NCBI GenBank assembly: GCA_034440615.1
Contig: JAOTOM010004961.1
Span: 406,001 to 470,000 of the forward strand
Source of the DNA: Ashinkailepas kermadecensis
Taxonomy: Eukaryota; Arthropoda; Thecostraca; Neolepadidae
DNA: 64,000 nucleotides
Direction: 5' to 3'
Shown: positions 1 through 13,019 of the stretch, piece after piece
How the letters are laid out: each line of letters opens with the position of its first letter
How positions within the stretch are numbered: the first letter of the stretch is position 1
Made by a program: the position numbers and the translations under genes
Notes under the pieces: generated by a model
Database searches by the model: none
What the model saw: only the letters and a program-made list of their open reading frames with translations
Told to the model about the DNA's origin: nothing

Positions 1-8
1 ACGTTTAC

Positions 9-135
9 GGTGGACGGTGGACGGTGGACGATGGACGATGGACGATGGACGATGGACGATGGACGATGGACGATGGACGATGAACGATGGACGATGGACG
101 ATGGACGGTGGACGGTGGACGGTGGACGGCGGACA
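9..135. repeat. 7-bp array (GACGATG/GACGGTG)
   Basis: About 18 heptamers, GACGATG in the middle and GACGGTG at both ends, which suggests spread of the central variant. Short frames over it read MDDGRWT repeats and are artefacts. Confidence 0.9.
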
Positions 136-824
136 GCAGTCGCGTTACACGAGTTACGCTGCTGACTGGCCGACCGCCGGCTGGCCGGAGTCGACCCAGC
201 GGTTCTCTCGTGACACGAGCAGTCACCAGTTGTTGCCTGACGGTGACAAGCTCGGGACCGCTTCAAAGCCGCCGCCGGCAGCCTGGCCCCTGGCAGATGC
301 CGTGCGGTACACGGCTTCCATCAAGGCATCTAGGTATACCTCAAGGTATGAAAGCAAGTCCAAATGAATTGACAGACACCGGCTCATGAACTGTGTATGG
401 AGGGGGGGGGTAATCTCAAACTGCGAGCCGAGTCTCCAGACCTACAAATTTGCACCACTAGCTGTGGCCATGCGACGCAATCGTCCGGATCGACACGCCA
501 CTGCCGAACAGCAGCGGCCACCACACCTGAGCCAGCCAAGCGACTCCTAACCGGCGCGACCAGCGCGGTGACCAGCGCGGCGGGGCGGCCAGCGCGGTGA
601 CCAGCGCGGCGGCGCGCCAGCCGCGCGCCAGCTCGGCCGCGTTTCCGGCCGTCGGCGACCACAGCCGGCGACACTCCATTGTGCACGGGTCATTAAGGCG
701 GCTCATTGCGCTCTGCAGTCATCTGGTCGCCATCCAACACTTGCAACAAACATGTCGCCGCCAGATCGTGGTGAGTCAGCGCTCTCAGAAATAGCTGCAG
801 CCATCCATCTGGAGGCGGCTGGCC
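136..824. other. single-copy region, nothing recognised
   Basis: Mixed sequence with a short poly-G (about 403-411) and an imperfect GACCAGCGCGG triplication near 560-610. No coding similarity or transposon end was recognised. Confidence 0.5.
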
Positions 825-1063
825 GGCGGGCACATCGGCACTGACGGGTCACCGTCGGTCGCAGGACAGAGTCGCCTGCCGCACCTCTGACCTCGGCCGG
901 CGGGCACATCGGCACTGACGGGTCACCGTCGGTCGCAGGACAGAGTCGCCTGCCGCACCTCTGACCTCGGCCGGCGGGCACATCGGCACCGGCGGGTCAC
1001 CGTCGGTCGCAGGACAGAGTCGCCTGCCGCACCTCTGACCTCGGCCGGCGGCGACCGGCCAGT
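825..1063. repeat. 74-bp array, 3.2 copies
   Basis: Nearly identical 74-bp units with GCACATCGGCACTGACGGGT recurring at 74-bp spacing, last unit differing by ACTGACG to ACCGGCG. Confidence 0.9.
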
Positions 1064-2240
1064 CGCCAGTTCAAACCCAAGCGATTCCTATACTATTTAT
1101 CGGTAGATACACCTTACTCTATTTATATGGACCCATACTCATTGACACTTATTTTTAGTGGTAACATACCTAATAAGCAGTCCGACTCAACTTTCTGTGA
1201 ACTCGTGTGAATGTCAAATTCTTCCTTAACACAGAGCCCCAGCGCATGACAAGACAGAGCCGGATCAAACGATGGCGCACGACCGCAGGCAGGCGCAATT
1301 TCACGCGGCTTCGATTCAGTCCGCATGCTACAGTGAAAGGAGGCGGCACAATGCCCATAGAAGACGTATTGGAGCCGCAGAACTGCACTGCCACGGACAC
1401 CATGCGGTTCATCGCCGATTGGCAACCGTCTGATTGATGTCAGTGACAGAGTCGCATTGGTAAGCCTCCCTGTATGTCAAGTTGCCGAACCACCGATTAC
1501 ATTTTTAAAAGGAAAATAATCCACTTCAAAGCCGGATTGTAGCCTGCAAGCACTTTTTAAGCGCACTCTTTCGATTAGTATCGCCGGCTTGAGGTCGTCA
1601 TGCCGAACAGCGACAGTAAAAAGGCAGTCTCCGTTGTCAAAATAGACCGTACAGCGGCGGCGTCGGGTCGAAATAGACGGTACAGCGGCGGTGTCCGACC
1701 CGGATTGACAGCGGTTGTAACGAGCATTGTTTGCGGTGCCAAGACAAGGCGGCCAGTCGACAGCCGCCGCCATATTGATTAATGACCGCCCCTGATGCAA
1801 CTCCAATTGAGAGCAGCTGTTTGTTTTGGATGAGGATGACGATCGTACGCCACGGCGGCGATAGCAATAAATGAGTGGCGACGAGCGCGTGCCAACCGCA
1901 ATACAATCAAACCTGCACGCCGCCGGACCCCTCCCCACACAGCGTGACTCGGCCAAGACCATAGCACCAGATCAGGCGCGCGCACAACCAGCACGCAAGC
2001 TTCCCGTGATGGGGGTCGAGCCGGCGACACCATGGTTAGGCAGCCTTTTCAGACAACCCCGTCTCGCGTCTCGACACTGGCAGCCACGGCGTCCCAGACA
2101 TCCCCCCCCTCCTCCCCCGGTCCTCACTCCCACAATCCACCATTCAGTCCCCAGACTCCCACAATCCATCATCCGGTCCTCAGACTCCCACACATCGATA
2201 CACACGGGCCTCGGTCTCTGAGACGCGCGATCACCCAGTG
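1064..2240. other. single-copy region, nothing recognised
   Basis: AT-richer intronic or intergenic sequence with a small direct repeat near 1650-1690 and CCACAATCCA repeats near 2130-2190. No gene was recognised. Confidence 0.5.
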
Positions 2241-2633
2241 CAGCCTGTCGGCCGACTGACCATCTCGTCAGGCCGACTGACCATCCCGACAGTGCAGCCT
2301 GTCGGCCGACTGACCATCTCGCGCCAGACGAGACACCTGCGCAGAGTTGAACCCTCCTCCAGTGACGTCACCTCACGCTCCACCTGACTGCAGCAGCAGC
2401 GCACAATGTGTCGCTGCTGCCGTTGACGAGGCGGCACCGCCAGGTCCGTGCTGCGTCGAGACCGGACCAGCTTTGCAGTGCATCGCTGCAGCCAAGAGCG
2501 TGACGGCCGGCATGCTAAGCGAGCAGTTTTCCCCATTTCTTTGGATAGTAGTAATCCCGAACACACATTTAGTGATTTGGCGATGTTTTCGATGGCAAGT
2601 GATAGGCGGCGTTCGTCGGCACTAGATGGTTGG

Positions 2634-2710
2634 CGCCGGACAGGCCGGACAGACCGGACAGGCCGGACAGGCCGGACAGGCCGGACAGGCCGCACAGGCC
2701 GGACAGGTGG
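2634..2710. repeat. 9-bp array (GGACAGGCC)
   Basis: About eight tandem GGACAGGCC-type nonamers with minor variants. A 30-bp direct duplication (CAGCCTGTCGGCCGACTGAC) lies upstream at about 2242-2322. Confidence 0.85.
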
Positions 2711-2831
2711 TCCAGCGCCGCAGGCTGTCGGCCACCAGCTCACGTGAGCCGCTCAGAACAAGCGGGACACGAGCGTGCTCCGTATCTGGACACGGAGCGG
2801 GTCCGGCGGCTGGCCCACACGGCCGACCACC

Positions 2832-3240
2832 ACGGCAGAACACTACTTCACCGGACCACGTCAGGTCGCCACCACACCAGAACACGTCAAATCACCACCA
2901 CACCGGACGACGGCAGAGCACTACTTCACCGGACAACGTCAGGTCACCACCACACCAGAACACGTCACATCACCACCACACCGGACCACGTCAGAGCACT
3001 ACTTCACCGGACAACGTCAGGTCACCACCACACCAGAACACGTCACATCACCACCACGCCGGACCACGGCAGAGCACTACTTCACCGGACAACGTCAGGT
3101 CACCACCACACCAGACGACGTCAAATCACCACCACACCGGACCACGTCAGAGCACTACTTCACCGGACAACGTCAGGTCACCACCACACCAGAACACGTC
3201 ACATCACCACCACACCGGACCACGTCAGGTCACCACCATG
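2832..3240. repeat. 78-bp array, about 5 copies
   Basis: Units recur at exactly 78 bp (CCGGACAACGTCAGGTCACC at about 2929, 3007, 3085 and 3163). Internal half-repeats of ACCAGAACACGTCA give it a nested look. Multiple frames stay open because 78 is divisible by three. Confidence 0.9.
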
Positions 3241-3557
3241 TGAATCCACACCAGAACACCACCACAGCAGACCGTGTCGGGACACCAGAACATCAGACCA
3301 CGACGGCGGTCCGGCCAGCACCGGATCAGACTGACCGCGCTCTATTCTCGGGCCGGCTCAGTCAATCAATCAATTCATTAGCGCTTGTCGGCGCATTCCA
3401 GAAAGTTCCCCAGCGCGTAAGCCAACGGCCGGTGGCTCATCAATGCCTTGCACAAACAGTTTGGTTGGCAGTTGGCATGTTCGCTTGTGCAAAGCGAGAC
3501 GCAGTCTCAAGGCCTCAGGGGGCTAGCCGCGCAACTCCACAAGCGGAGCCGGCGACG

Positions 3558-4280
3558 GAACAGATCCACACTGCACCCTCACACGCTCCGGCGGGGTCCC
3601 GCCACTGACAGATCCACACTGCACCCTCACACGCTCCGGCGGGGTCCCGCCACTGACAGATCCACACTGCACCCTCACACGCTCCGGCGGGGTCCCGCCA
3701 CTGACAGATCCACACTGCACCCTCACACGCTCCGGCGGGGTCCCGCCACTGGACAGATCCACACTGCACCCTCACACGCTCCGGCGGGGGTCCCGCCACT
3801 GGACAGATCCACACTGCACCACACGCCCGGGGTGACAGATCCACACTGCACCCTCACACGCTCCGGCGGGGTCCCGCCACTGGACAGATCCACACTGCAC
3901 CCTCACACGCTCCGGCGGGGTCCCGCCACTGGACAGATCCACACTGCACCCTCACACGCTCCGGCGGGGTCCCGTCACTGGACAGATCCACACTGCACCC
4001 TCACACGCTCCGGCGGGGTCCCGCCACTGACAGATCCACACTGCACCCTCACACGCTCCGGCGGGGTCCCGCCACTGACAGATCCACACTGCACCCTCAC
4101 ACGCTCCGGCGGGGTCCCGCCACTGACAGATCCACACTGCACCCTCACACGCTCCGGCGGGGTCCCGCCACTGACAGATCCACACTGCACCCTCACACGC
4201 TCCGGCGGGGTCCCGCCACTGACAGATCCACACTGCACCCTCACACGCTCCGGCGGGGTTCCGCCACTGACAGATCCACG
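3558..4280. repeat. 48-bp array, about 15 copies
   Basis: Units contain CAGATCCACACTGCACCCTC and CACGCTCCGGCGGGGTCCCG. Some units are 49 bp (CACTGGACAG versus CACTGACAG) and one near 3815 is truncated. High identity suggests recent expansion. Confidence 0.92.
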
Positions 4281-4617
4281 TCGGGGTGTCGGCGGGGTGC
4301 GACATCGCCCATGCCGCGGCACACAGTGGGACACGACGGCCGATCACTACCAGATCTGTGGACAGCGCCGATCGGTGGCGGCGCATGTCTCCACTGATCG
4401 GCCATCGCTGGCTTCCAGCTCAGGCCACGCAGCGCGCCTGTCCCACGCACTACTGGGGCTCAATTACAACAGCCGCCGGCACGCAGAACCAACTGCCGGG
4501 ATCGATCTGACGCAGATGAAAGCAAGGCATGATGGGATGCAGGTGTTGGAGCATCACATTACCATTCGATGACATATATGACATGGCCTCTTGGCTGTAC
4601 GTCGTGACATGGAGTCC

Positions 4618-4840
4618 AGCTACCACCGCCAGTGACGGCAGGTACCACCTCCAGTGACGGCAGATACCACCGCCAGTGACGGCAGATACCACCGCCAGTG
4701 ACGGCAGATACCACCGCCAGTGACGGCAGATACCACCTCCAGTGGCGGCAGATACCACCGCCAGTGGTGGCAAATACCACCGCCAGTGGCGGCAGATACC
4801 ACCACCAGTGACGGCAGATACCACCGCCAATGGCGGCCAG
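4618..4840. repeat. 22-bp array, 10 copies
   Basis: Units of TACCACCGCCAGTGACGGCA plus GA, with GACGGC/GGCGGC/GGTGGC variants. Confidence 0.9.
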
Positions 4841-5195
4841 GTGCTGTCGCATCAGGCGGGCTTAGCAAGGCTGCAGCTGGATCTGTGTCGAGCTGATATA
4901 TTGGGCCGATCCAGGTGCGTGCTGCCGACCCCGATACCGCCGCCCAACAAACTGATTAATTGCAGATTATGGAGCATCCCATGCCTGCCTGGCCTTTCAA
5001 CAGCTGGTTGCAATAATGACGAGCCCACTTAAACAGCCCCTACCGGCAGCTGTCAAAGCTGGCAATATCGGATCAGACCGGTCCACCCATCGCATCGCTC
5101 AGGGCGGTTCCAGCGCGTGCCCGGCGCGACACCCAGCACGCGGCTGATGGACGACTGGGACACGGCCGGCCACCAGGTAACCCCAGGTAGTCAGA

Positions 5196-5818
5196 GCCGA
5201 CACCTCCACCCCACACAGCCAGCTGCCACACCTGACACCTCCCCACACAGCCAGCTGCCACACCCGGCACCTCCCCACACAGCCAGCTGCCACACCTGAC
5301 ACCTCCCCACACAGCCAGCTGCCACACCTGACACCTCCCCACACAGCCAGCTGCCACACCTGACACCTCCCCACACAGCCAGCTGCACCCCCACACAGCC
5401 AGCTGCCACACTGCACCTCCCCACACAGCCAGCTGCCACACCTGACACCTCCCCACACAGCCAGCTGCCACACCCGGCACCCCCCACACACCGGCACCCC
5501 CCACACAGTCAGCTGCCACACCTGACACCTCCCCACACAGCCAGCTGCCACACCCGGCACCTCCCCACACAGCCAGCTGCCACACCCGGCACCTCCCCAC
5601 ACAGCCAGCTGCCACACCCGGCACCTCCCCACACAGCCAGCTGCCACACCTGACACCTCCCCACACAGCCAGCTGCCACACCTGACACCTCCCCACACAG
5701 CCAGCTGCCACACCTGACACCTCCCCACACAGCCAGCTGCCACACTCGGCACCTCCCCACACAGCCAGCTGCCACACTCGGCACCTCTCCACACATCCAG
5801 CTGCCACACCCGACACGC
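5196..5818. repeat. 32-bp array, about 18 copies
   Basis: Units contain ACACAGCCAGCTGCCACACC then TGACACCTCCCC or CGGCACCTCCCC. Three shortened units near 5385-5500 show internal deletions. Confidence 0.92.
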
Positions 5819-6073
5819 ACTGTCTTCAGCCGGTGAAGGCGCCATCAGCACCACTGCACCAGCGACGGCAAGCTTCAGAAGCACAGCGACGTCGAATGTC
5901 GCTGCGTGTCTATCAGTTGTGGTAGCACTGTTTTCCGCGTTCTGTAGCAACACGTCTTATGCATGTATTACGAGATGAACTAACCTCTGACGCGATTAAT
6001 TCGCACCTTGCATCATTAATAGTATTGATAAAACACGTTGGTCGTCCTTGGACTCGACAACAAAGCCGTCACG

Positions 6074-6258
6074 GTGCCCTGTCACTACCTTACCCAGCCT
6101 ACCTTACGGCGCCCTGTCACTACCTTACCCAGCCTACCTTACGGCGCCTTATCACTACCTTACCCTGCCTACCTTACGGCGCTCTATCACTACCTTACCC
6201 TGCCTACCTTACGGCGCCCCATAATTACCTTACCCTTCCTATCCTATGGCGCCCTGTC
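6074..6258. repeat. 35-bp array, 5 copies
   Basis: Units contain CTGTCACTACCTTACCCAGC and CTACCTTACGGCG. Divergence grows towards the right end, where the hAT-like element begins at 6260. Confidence 0.88.
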
Positions 6259-6259
6259 A

Positions 6260-6712
6260 CAGTGACAGATTATTCGTGAAATAGGGTGAAATATACCACT
6301 TTCTGAACACTGAATCGACATCCCTTCCAAAGAAGTATCCACATCGTGTTTCTTGATGAGTTTTTATGATGTCTTCATATCTAATTTCTAACAGTATCTC
6401 GTTGATAAATAGCATGCCCACCATTGCAGATCATGATACACGAACATCTCTTAACACAATTTAGGTAAGAGGATTGCCTATGATGTTGTCTGTCATACAA
6501 TAACAGTTGGCAAGCATATTTTGTATCGTTAACGTTAAAAAGTTATCCCTCAGCTCGGTATCTGGCAACAAGCGAAAGAGGTAGACGCATGAGTACGCTG
6601 TTGGATCAAAACTGTGTTGAAAGAACGTGTTCAGCGACATTGCTTCCGACACCCTACTATACTCGTTTCGACATCTCACACCTAGCCACAAAAAAACCTC
6701 ATTTTAGCACTG
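6260..6712. mobile_element. non-autonomous hAT-like element, copy 1
   Basis: A 453-bp AT-rich insertion starts CAGTGACAGATTATTC and ends ...ATTTTAGCACTG, so its ends are CAGTG/CACTG inverted repeats. It is flanked by 8-bp sequences CCCTGTCA and TCCTATCA (6 of 8 identical), read as a decayed target duplication. It aligns along its length with the copy at 58415-58896, sharing ATTATTCGTGAAATAGGGTG, ATATACCACTTTCTGAACA, CAGTATCTCG and TGATACACGAACAT. No transposase-like frame is present. It abuts the end of a 35-bp array. Confidence 0.75.
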
Positions 6713-7707
6713 TCCTATCACTAGCTGACCCTGCCCGCCAGCAAACGTCTGCGCTCCCAAATCCATGGCACACTGTACGAGTGCAGCATTTGCCGGCATA
6801 AAGCTCCTTCTTGGAGAACAGAAACGGGAGTACTTCTGAGGAAATGTTGCGACGAAAGTCTGTACAAGTCGACATTTACATAACAGGCATCACTTAGAAT
6901 GATAAAAGCAATGTTTCAAATTTATAACAAAAACAAATGAAGACTTGAACAGTGTGACGGTTGGACTAGATCGGGTCCCTCACATCAGTTGTTTTCCTTG
7001 CATGCACACGGAACTAGACTGGCTGGGCCTGACCTCGCTCGCGTAACGGCTATGAGCATGCGGTGGTAGCGCACAACACGGGCGGCGGACGTCACCACGA
7101 ACACTAGTGTCGTCGTCGAAATCGATCGACGCCCGTCGATGGAGACAGAGCCACGGCCAAAGCTGTGCCGGTCAGCACGGTGAAGACTGGAGACGTCCGG
7201 CCAGCCTACCACCAAAGACAACCAGGGAAGGGAAGTACGAGACACAGCAGAGAGACAGCTGATCGGGAGAATGACGACGAGACAGCAGATCGTCCCGGTG
7301 ACACTGTTTTGTGCTTACCGAGGGGGCGGAATGCCTTACCAAAGAAGTGGGATATCCGACCGAGGTTAGCTACCTGGCCTCGGGAACAGGACAGGAGTAA
7401 TCGCCCAAGGGTGGGGTGGGCGAGTAGCGGTCGTTAGAGTTGACCGGAGACCGGTAGCCGGGCAACGTCAGTCCAGCTGACCGGCAGTCGGCGCTACCGC
7501 GGATAGCCGGTGGAGGAGGTGGATCGGCGCTGGCCTCACCGACAGCTGCCGACCACCCGCAAAAACAGCCAGATGGACAAATGTACAGCCAATCACGTCA
7601 GATCATGCCGCAGATGCCGTCAATCGCTCATCAGATCGCCGCGACGATAAGCCAGCTGACAGGCTGTTAATACACAGCATGACGGAGCGGGTGTCGTGTG
7701 GCTTGTC
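6713..7707. other. single-copy region, nothing recognised
   Basis: Mixed, partly purine-rich sequence without array structure. No coding similarity seen on either strand. Confidence 0.5.
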
Positions 7708-8575
7708 GTGTCGCCCTGCCACACCGGACAGGCAGTGTGGCAGGTCTCGGCGCCGTCGGCCGCCACGCCGTGTGGCCTGTCGTGTCGGATTGGACCGGCA
7801 GTGTGGCAGGGCTCGGCGCCGTCGGCCGCCACACCGTGTGGCCTGTCGTGTCGGATTGGACCGGCAGTGTGGCAGGGCTCGGCGCCGTCGGCCGCCACAC
7901 CGTGTGGCCTGTCGTGTCGGATTGGACCGGCAGTGTGGCAGGGCTCGGCGCCGTCGGCCGCCACGCCGTGTGGCCTGTCGTGTCGGACTGGACCGGCAGT
8001 GTGGCCTGTGTCGGATTGGCCCGGCAGTCGTCGGCCGCCACACCGTTGGCCTGTCGTCGTCGGACTGGACCGGCAGTGTGGCCTGTCGTGTCGGATTGGC
8101 CCGGCAGTGTGGCAGGGCTCGGCGTCGTCGGCCGCCACGCCGTCTGGCCTGTCGTGTCGGATTGGACCGGCAGTGTGGCAGGGCTCGGCGTCGTCGGCCG
8201 CCACGCCGTGTGGCCTGTCGTGTCGGATTGGACCGGCAGTGTGGCATGGCTCGGCGTCGTCGGCCGCCACGCCGTGTGGCCTGTCGTGTCGGACTGGACC
8301 GGCAGTGTGGCCTGTCGTGTCGGATTGGACCGGCAGTGTGGCATGGCTCGGCGTCGTCGGCCGCCACGCCGTGTGGCCTGTCGTGTCGGACTGGACCGGC
8401 AGTGTGGCCTGTCGTGTCGGATTGGACCGGCAGTGTGGCATGGCTCGGCGTCGTCGGCCGCCACGCCGTGTGGCCTGTCGTGTCGGATTGGACCGGCAGT
8501 GTGGCAGGGCTCGGCGCCGTCGGCCGCCACACCGTGTGGCCTGTCGTGTCGGTCCGGACCGGCACACTGGCTACA
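7708..8575. repeat. 66-bp array with deletion variants, about 13 copies
   Basis: Full units are 66 bp, containing GGCCGCCACGCCGTGTGGCC and TGTCGGATTGGACCGGCAGT. Several units lack the middle part. The period is divisible by three, so several frames on both strands are open for about 300 codons; these are artefacts. Confidence 0.92.
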
Positions 8576-9148
8576 GGCAGGCCATAACATCATCCCACAT
8601 CAACAACGCCGCAGCAGTGCAGTAACAGCGGCGTAACAGCACCGCCACAGCCGGACCTCAACATCATTATGCTACCGTCACAGGCCGTGACGGTGGCATG
8701 ATGGTGGCCACAACGCGACAAAACCGTCCCGTGCAGAGCAGTGATAACACACAGATCAGCGCGGGAGTGTGCCGCACCACGCCGCCACAGCGGGCCGGGC
8801 GTCACACCACACTGTGCCGGCCGGCTCTGTCACAGCCCGCTGTGTCCCGCGGTGCACACTCTCCGAACGAGAGCCACGGTACTGGGCGCCACCGACATGT
8901 GCGCAAATCATCCCTTTACGAGCTGGCCCGACCGGGAGGCCGTGCACTATCGGCTTTTAATTAGCGTATTTTATGAGCGGCAAGCTGGCAACGGAGCTAA
9001 TTACAGGCGGGCCGGTACATTAGGCTTCAGCTGCACTCCTTCCAGCTGCGAGCAGCCGCACCGAGGTCTCGTCCGTCACGATCCCAGGCTTGTCCCCTCC
9101 CCGCCGGCAAGCTTTGGAGCTCAAGATCCAACAGGTCGTCTCTGACAT
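8576..9148. other. single-copy region, nothing recognised
   Basis: GC-rich sequence of mixed composition; no gene or element recognised. Confidence 0.5.
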
Positions 9149-9530
9149 GCATCCACGTCGGCCACTCTTCGTGTTACCGTCCCCACGATGCACACCCGGC
9201 GTTAGACACACGTCGGCCACTCTTCGTGTTACCGTCCCCACGATGCACACCCGGCGTTAGACACACGTCGGCCACTCTTCGTGTTACCGTCCCCACGATG
9301 CACACCCGGCGTTAGACACACGTCGGCCACTCTTCGTGTTACCGTCCCCACGATGCACACCCGGCGTTAGACACACGTCGGCCACTCTTCGTGTTACCGT
9401 CCCCACGATGCACACCCGGCGTTAGACACAACTCTTCGTGTTACCGTCCCCACGATGCACACCCGGCGTTAGACACACGTCGGCCACTCTTCGTGTTACC
9501 GTCTCCACGATGCACACCCGGCGTTACAAG
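9149..9530. repeat. 55-bp array, 7 copies
   Basis: Almost perfect units with CGGCCACTCTTCGTGTTACC and CGATGCACACCCGGCGTTAG; one unit near 9430 lacks CGTCGGCC. Confidence 0.92.
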
Positions 9531-9639
9531 CACTCCTGACCTTAATTGACTGCCTACGAACACTGCATCTCTCACATACCCCTGGCCCGATGCGTGTTGT
9601 CTCCAGGCGAGCACCTCCCCTCCCCTCCCCAGTGTGTGG

Positions 9640-9862
9640 GCTGACACCATGTGTCCGTGACCCCATGCGTGCCCGTCGCCAGGCTAAAGACGGAGTGTCC
9701 GTCACCAGGCTAAATACGAGTGCCCGTCGCCAGGCTAAAGACGAGAGTGTCCGTCACCAGGCTAAATACGAAAGTGTCCGTCGACAGGCTAAAGACAAGA
9801 GTGCCCGTTGCCAGGCTAACGACGAGAGTGCCCGTCGCCAGGCCACACGTGCCCGTAGTTAG
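9640..9862. repeat. 24-27 bp degenerate array
   Basis: Recurrent GTGCCCGTCGCCAGGCTAAA or GTGTCCGTCACCAGGCTAAA units with small length changes, seven or eight copies. Confidence 0.8.
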
Positions 9863-9898
9863 CCGGCCGACGTGCGCCGGCCCCCCGTCTGTATCGGT

Positions 9899-10965
9899 GC
9901 CGCTGACTGCAGGTCACACTGAACCAGTGTACCGCGGCCACACTAACAGACACCATCGGTGCCGCTGACTGACGGTCACACTGAACCAGTGTCCCGCGGC
10001 CACACTAACAGACACCATCGGTGCCGCTGACTGACGGTCACACTGAACCAGTGTCCCGCGGCCACGCTAACACACCATCGGTGCCGCCGACCACACTGAA
10101 CCAGTGCCCCGAGGCCACACTAACAGACACCATCGGTGCCGCCGACCACACTGAACCAGTGCCCCACGGCCACACTAACAGACACCATCGGTGCCGCTGA
10201 CTGCCGGTCACACTGAACCAGTGCCCCGCGGCCACACTAACACACCATCGGTGCCGCCGACCACACTGAACCAGTGCCCCGCGGCCACACTAACAGACAC
10301 CATCGGTGCCGCCGACTGCCGGTCACACTGAACCAGTGCCCCGAGGCCACACTAACAGACACCATCGGTGCCGCCGACCACACTGAACCAGTGCCCCGAG
10401 GCCACACTAACAGACACCATCGGTGCCCCATCGGTCACACTACAGAACCATCGGTGCCGCCGACTACACGAACCAGTGCCCCGGGCCACACTAACTGACT
10501 GCCGGTCACACTGAACCAGTGCCCCGCGGCCACACTAACAGACACCATCGGTGCCGCTGACTGCCGGTCACACTGAACCAGTGCCCCGCGGCCACACTAA
10601 CAGACACCATCGGTGCCGCCGACTGCCGGTCACACTGAACCAGTGCCCCGAGGCCACACTAACAGACACCATCGGTGCCTACCGACGGTCACACTGAACC
10701 AGTGCCCCGCGGCCACACTAACAGACACCATCGGTGCCGCCGACCACACTGAACCAGTGCCCCGAGGCCACACTAACAGACACCATCGGTGCCGCCGACT
10801 GCAGGTCACACTGAACCAGTGCCCCGAGGCCACACTAACAGACACCATCGGTGCCGCCGACCACACTGAACCAGTGCCCCACGGCCACACTAACAGACAC
10901 CATCGGTGCCGCTGACTGCCGGTCACACTGAACCAGTGCCCCGAGGCCACACTAACAGAGACCAT
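9899..10965. repeat. 55/62-bp array, about 18 copies
   Basis: Units contain CACACTGAACCAGTGCCCCG, GGCCACACTAACAGACACCA and TCGGTGCCGC. Long units carry an extra CTGCCGGT-type segment, so two length classes alternate. Confidence 0.92.
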
Positions 10966-11214
10966 CGATCTCGGATGGGAATTCACTTCTAATCAGGCTC
11001 GGTCTACGGCAGCAATTTCCGCGTCATTTGTTTTACTCGCCCTCAATGCCCATTGATCGCACCCCCTATAGATTTGTTTTGAATGGGTTCTGATTATACA
11101 TATTCAGGGGTGTAATTATAGAAGGCTCGCAGGCGGCCGTCGATCGGATGGGTGTTTGTGATGGGATTCAATGCCAAAGACGCCACGGCACGCACCACCA
11201 CCGTGTGTTGTGTA

Positions 11215-13010
11215 GCTGAAACGCATAGAACGTGAGCAGTGTAGCGAACACACAAATACTGTGGGCTGTGTGGCAGAGAAACACATCCTGTGGACTGTGC
11301 AGCAGATAAACACATACTGTGGGCTGTGTAGCGGAGAAACACATACTATGGGCTGTGTAGCGGAGAAACACATACTGTGGGCTGTGTAGCGGAGAAACTC
11401 ATACTGTGGGCTGTGTAGCGGAGAAACACATACTGTGGGCTGTGTAGCGGAGAAACACATACTGTGTGCTGTGTAGCGGAGAAACACATACTGTGGACTG
11501 TATAGCGGAGAAACACATACTATGCGCTGTACAGTAGAAACATGAAACCGTGGGCAGTTTGACGGAGACAAACAGGTTGTGGGTTGCGTAGATGACACGT
11601 AAAGCTGTGCACTGTGTAACTGAAAAACGTACTGTGTGTGTGTAGCTGAGACGCACATACTGTGAGCTGGGTAGCTGAGTCACACATACTGTGAGCTGGG
11701 TAGCTGAGTCACACATACTGTGAGCTGGATAGCTGAGTCACATATACTGTGAGGGGGAGCTGAGTCACACATACTGTGAGCTGGGTAGCTGAGTCACACA
11801 TACTGTGAGCTGGGTAGCTGAGTCACATACTGTGAGGGGGAGCTGAGTCACACATACTGTGAGCTGGGTAGCTGAGTACACATAATGTGAGCTGGGTAGC
11901 TGAGTCACAAATACTGTGAGCTGGGTAGCTGAGTCCACATACTATGAGGGAGCTGAGTCACACATACTGCGAGAGGGTAGCTGAGTCACACATACTGTGA
12001 GCTGGGTAGCTGAGTCATATATACTGTGAGGGGGGAGCTGGGTCACACATACTGTGAGAGGGTAGCTGAGTCACACATACTATGAGCTGGGTAGCTGAGT
12101 CACATATACTGTGAGGGGGAGCTGAGTCACACATACTGTGTGCTGGGTAGCTGAGTCACACATACTGTGAGCTGGGTAGCCGAGTCACATGCTGTGAGCT
12201 GGGTAGCTGAGTCACACATACTGTGAGCTGGGTAGCTGAGTCACACATACTGTGAGGGGAGCTGAGTCACACATACTGTGAGGGGAGCTGAGTCACATAC
12301 TGTGAGCTGGGTAGCTGAGTCACATAATGTGAGCTGGGTAGCTGAGTCACACATACTGTGAGCTGGGTAGCTGAGTCACACATACTGTGATGGGTAGCTG
12401 AGTCACACATAGTGTGAGCTGGGGAGCTGAGTCACACATACTGTGAGCTGGGTAGCTGAGTCACACATACTATGAGCTGGGTAGCTGAGTCACACATAAT
12501 GTGAGCTGTGGAGCTCAGTCACACATACTGTGAGGGGGAGCTGAGTCACACATACTGTGATGGGGGAGCTGAGTCACACATGCTGTGAGGGGAGCTGAGT
12601 CACACATACTGTGAGCTGGGTAGCTGAGTCGCACAATGTGAGCTGGGTAGCTGAGTCATACATACTGTGAGCTGGGTAGCTGAGTCACACATACTGTGAG
12701 GGGGGCTGAGTCACACATACTGTGAGGGGGAGCTGAGTCACACATATTGTGAGCTGGGTAGCTGAGTCACAGATACTGTGAGGGGGAGCTGAGTCACACA
12801 TACTGTGAGCTGGGTAGCTGAGTCACACATAATGTGAGCTGGGTAGCTGAGTCACACATACTGTGAGCTGGGTAGCTGAGTCACACATACTGTGAGCTGG
12901 ATAGCTGAGTCACATATACTGTGAGGGGGAGCTGAGTCACACATACTGTGAGCTGGGTAGCTGAGTCACACATACTGTGAGATGGTTAGCTGAGACACGA
13001 CTACACTGCA
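11215..13010. repeat. 29-30 bp degenerate array, about 60 copies
   Basis: From 11.25 to 11.56 kb units read GTAGCGGAGAAACACATACT; from 11.6 kb they read GTAGCTGAGTCACACATACT followed by GTGAGCTGG or GTGAGGGG. Copies differ by many small indels, so the array looks old. Confidence 0.92.
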
Positions 13011-13019
13011 GACAGACTA

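Noticed and set aside
1..140. Telomere-like heptamer array
   Set aside because: GACGATG is not a known telomere repeat and the array is short and internal to gene-bearing sequence.
3555..4280. CRISPR-like regular repeats (here and in other arrays)
   Set aside because: Units are directly adjacent without unique spacers, and the genome is eukaryotic.
7603..8636. About 300-codon open frames in several frames of the 66-bp array
   Set aside because: Simultaneous openness on both strands is explained by the period; the stop-free unit has no recognisable protein.
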